From positions 82,534 through 146,533 of the forward strand of contig CAKRJY010000004.1 in the NCBI GenBank assembly GCA_934352055.1: DNA of 64,000 bases, read 5' to 3'. The stretch is from an uncultured Lachnospiraceae bacterium (GTDB lineage: Bacteria > Bacillota > Clostridia > Lachnospirales > Lachnospiraceae). This document shows, in pieces, positions 62,999 to 64,000 of the stretch. A program made the translations under genes and the position numbers. Numbering within the stretch: the stretch's first letter is position 1; each line of letters starts with the position of its first letter. Under the pieces are notes generated by a model. The model did not search any database, was not told where the DNA came from, and saw nothing but the letters and a program-made list of their open reading frames with translations.

Positions 62999-63209
62999 AC
63001 TTCCAACACCTCCCCATATGTTTTCTTTATATCATCCAGGCTATTCTGCAATTTATCAATATCGCTGTAATACCTCTTATATAGGCACTTACTGTTAGCC
63101 CGGTTCGTTTAAGTGCCGCTTTCAGAATATCCACATCTTTTTCTGACAGTTTCACAGATATCTTATGATCTTTCCTGTCAGATTTGTATCTTTGCTTTCC
63201 ATCTGCCAT
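62935..63209 (-). pseudogene. mobC remnant, frameshifted
   Basis: The first frame reads MADGKQRYKSDRKDHKISVKLSEKDVDILKAALKRTGLTVSAYIRG, the ribbon-helix-helix half of a MobC protein (landmarks only), and then degenerates. In another frame the same strand continues YYSDIDKLQNSLDDIKKTYGEVLEVWRL, a typical MobC C-terminus overlapping the relaxase start, to a TGA at 62935. Much of the usual middle is missing, so an internal deletion has joined the halves out of frame near 63085. Confidence 0.75.
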
Positions 63210-63268
63210 GTGTTTCTCCCCTTCCGTAGTTTTCTAATGCTGTATCAAACCAAACTCTTTTTATCTGT

Positions 63269-63805
63269 ATGACAATTGATGAAAGAATAAAGAAAATATG
63301 GGTATTCCGTAAAATGACAATGGATGAGCTTGGCGGTGCACTTGGATTTGAGGGCAAAAATATGTCGGTCCGCATATCCCAGTATGAAACCGGTGCCCGC
63401 ATTCCCAGTGAAGATATGGTTCTAAAGCTTGCCGATGCTTTGCACTGCAATTACAGGGCAATCTCTGATTACAGCCTTGGTGCTGCTGAAGATATCATCA
63501 AAACACTTTTCTGGCTTGAAGAAAGTGCAGCTTCACTTCCAGCAAGAGGAAAAGTCACCAGATTTCCTGAGTACACTGCTCCTGGCAACCTGATTCACTT
63601 AACTGCAATGACTCCGGCAAAGCCATCTGAAACAGCCAGAGCAACTTATAACGAAGATGATTATGACTGTGCAGGTGCGCCTGTTGCATTAACTTTTGAA
63701 TATGGATTGGTAAATGATTTCCTTTCGGAATGGTGTGAAATGAAAACGAAATTAAATAATGGAGAGATTTCTCCAAATGAATATTTTGAGTGGAAAATAA
63801 CATGA
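63269..63805 (+). CDS. XRE-type helix-turn-helix regulator of the mobile element
   Basis: 178 residues. Residues 1-70 are an XRE HTH (MTMDELGGALGFEGKNMSVRISQYETGARIPSEDMVLKLADAL; landmarks only). The C-terminal half is acidic (YNEDDYDCAGAPVALTFEYGLVNDF) and matches the long form seen beside relaxases in Lachnospiraceae elements. No good ribosome binding site precedes the ATG at 63269. It diverges from the decayed mobC gene and is followed by a strong terminator. Confidence 0.8.
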   Translation: MTIDERIKKIWVFRKMTMDELGGALGFEGKNMSVRISQYETGARIPSEDMVLKLADALHCNYRAISDYSLGAAEDIIKTLFWLEESAASLPARGKVTRFPEYTAPGNLIHLTAMTPAKPSETARATYNEDDYDCAGAPVALTFEYGLVNDFLSEWCEMKTKLNNGEISPNEYFEWKIT

Positions 63806-63844
63806 CCTCAAGCGTAAATAAAACTATTCCTGCACAGCTCACTG

Positions 63845-63863
63845 TAGTACCAAAATAGTACCA
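63845..63863. repeat. Short direct repeat TAGTACCA-AAA-TAGTACCA
   Basis: Two identical octamers separated by three A residues lie 40 bp after the XRE gene. It could be a recombinase or regulator binding site at the element's end; no integrase gene or matching copy at the other border was found. Confidence 0.4.
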
Positions 63864-63876
63864 CAAGGCAAAAAAC

Positions 63877-63915
63877 AAGCTCGCAAATGCCCATTTTACT
63901 AGGCTTTGCGAGCTT
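63877..63915. terminator. Terminator after the XRE regulator
   Basis: AAGCTCGCAAA and TTTGCGAGCTT form a perfect 11-bp stem over a 17-nt loop, followed by TT and preceded by an A-run, so it can work in both directions. The last 85 bp of the window show no supported gene. Confidence 0.75.
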
Positions 63916-64000
63916 TTGAAAATTATTCAAACTCCAGATTGACAGTACGGAGTATTAACGCATATAGACGATTTTAAAGGCTTTTTAACCAGTTAAGAGC

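Noticed and set aside
1..64000. CRISPR arrays, tRNA or rRNA genes, insertion sequences with transposase
   Set aside because: None visible on either strand.

Overview
The window comes from a gut-type Lachnospiraceae (Firmicutes, Clostridia). The evidence is the low-GC codon use, strong AGGAGG-type ribosome binding sites, consensus TTGACA/TATAAT promoters, and an L-fucose/1,2-propanediol microcompartment of the glycyl-radical-enzyme class known from Roseburia and Clostridium phytofermentans. No tRNA, rRNA or CRISPR array was seen.

Bases 1-8.3 kb are housekeeping: the N-terminus of a membrane protein, cardiolipin synthase, tcdA, a 581-bp non-coding near-palindrome with perfect 34-bp ends, ribosomal protein L25, and a thiamine salvage operon thiE-thiD-cytX-thiW-thiM.

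Bases 8.3-34.9 kb are an L-fucose regulon in three transcription units. (1) A ~13-kb minus-strand operon from a consensus promoter at 21.7 kb encodes shell proteins, class II aldolase, CoA-acylating aldehyde dehydrogenase, zinc-type alcohol dehydrogenase, PduL, PduS/PduT, a DeoR regulator, B12-independent propanediol dehydratase and its activase. Targeting-peptide-like helices sit on several enzymes. (2) A second minus-strand run from 31.3 kb encodes a two-permease sugar ABC importer, fucose mutarotase, an unknown protein, a rhamnulokinase-family kinase, a ParA-type ATPase and, overlapping it, a Lys/Thr/Ala-rich protein. The last two look like a microcompartment-positioning pair. (3) L-fucose isomerase is divergent from an AraC regulator. 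Together these turn fucose into DHAP plus lactaldehyde, then propanediol, propionaldehyde, and finally propanol and propionyl phosphate.

Bases 34.9-41.2 kb hold an old-yellow-enzyme/FeS oxidoreductase, an FUSC-like membrane protein, a surface-anchored 5'-nucleotidase and two small unknown genes.

Bases 41.3-63.9 kb are a strongly AT-rich accessory island dominated by defence-like genes. One probable operon (49.5 to 41.3 kb) has a winged-helix protein, a primase-helicase of the TOTE type broken by an in-frame TAG, a membrane-anchored STAND NTPase, two unknowns (one with an N-terminal GYVTNSSSTNF motif), a radical-SAM/SPASM-like protein with unusual cysteine spacing, and a membrane protein. A small mobilisation pair (49.9-50.6 kb) separates this from a TIR/zinc-ribbon module (50.6-52.9 kb), a membrane-protein pair, and a large restriction-modification cluster (54.4-61 kb) with two methyltransferases, three nuclease-like proteins, a LAGLIDADG-like protein and a stand-alone copy of one nuclease's N-terminal domain. 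The right end carries a decayed mobilisation module: mobC frameshifted and relaxase interrupted by TAG.
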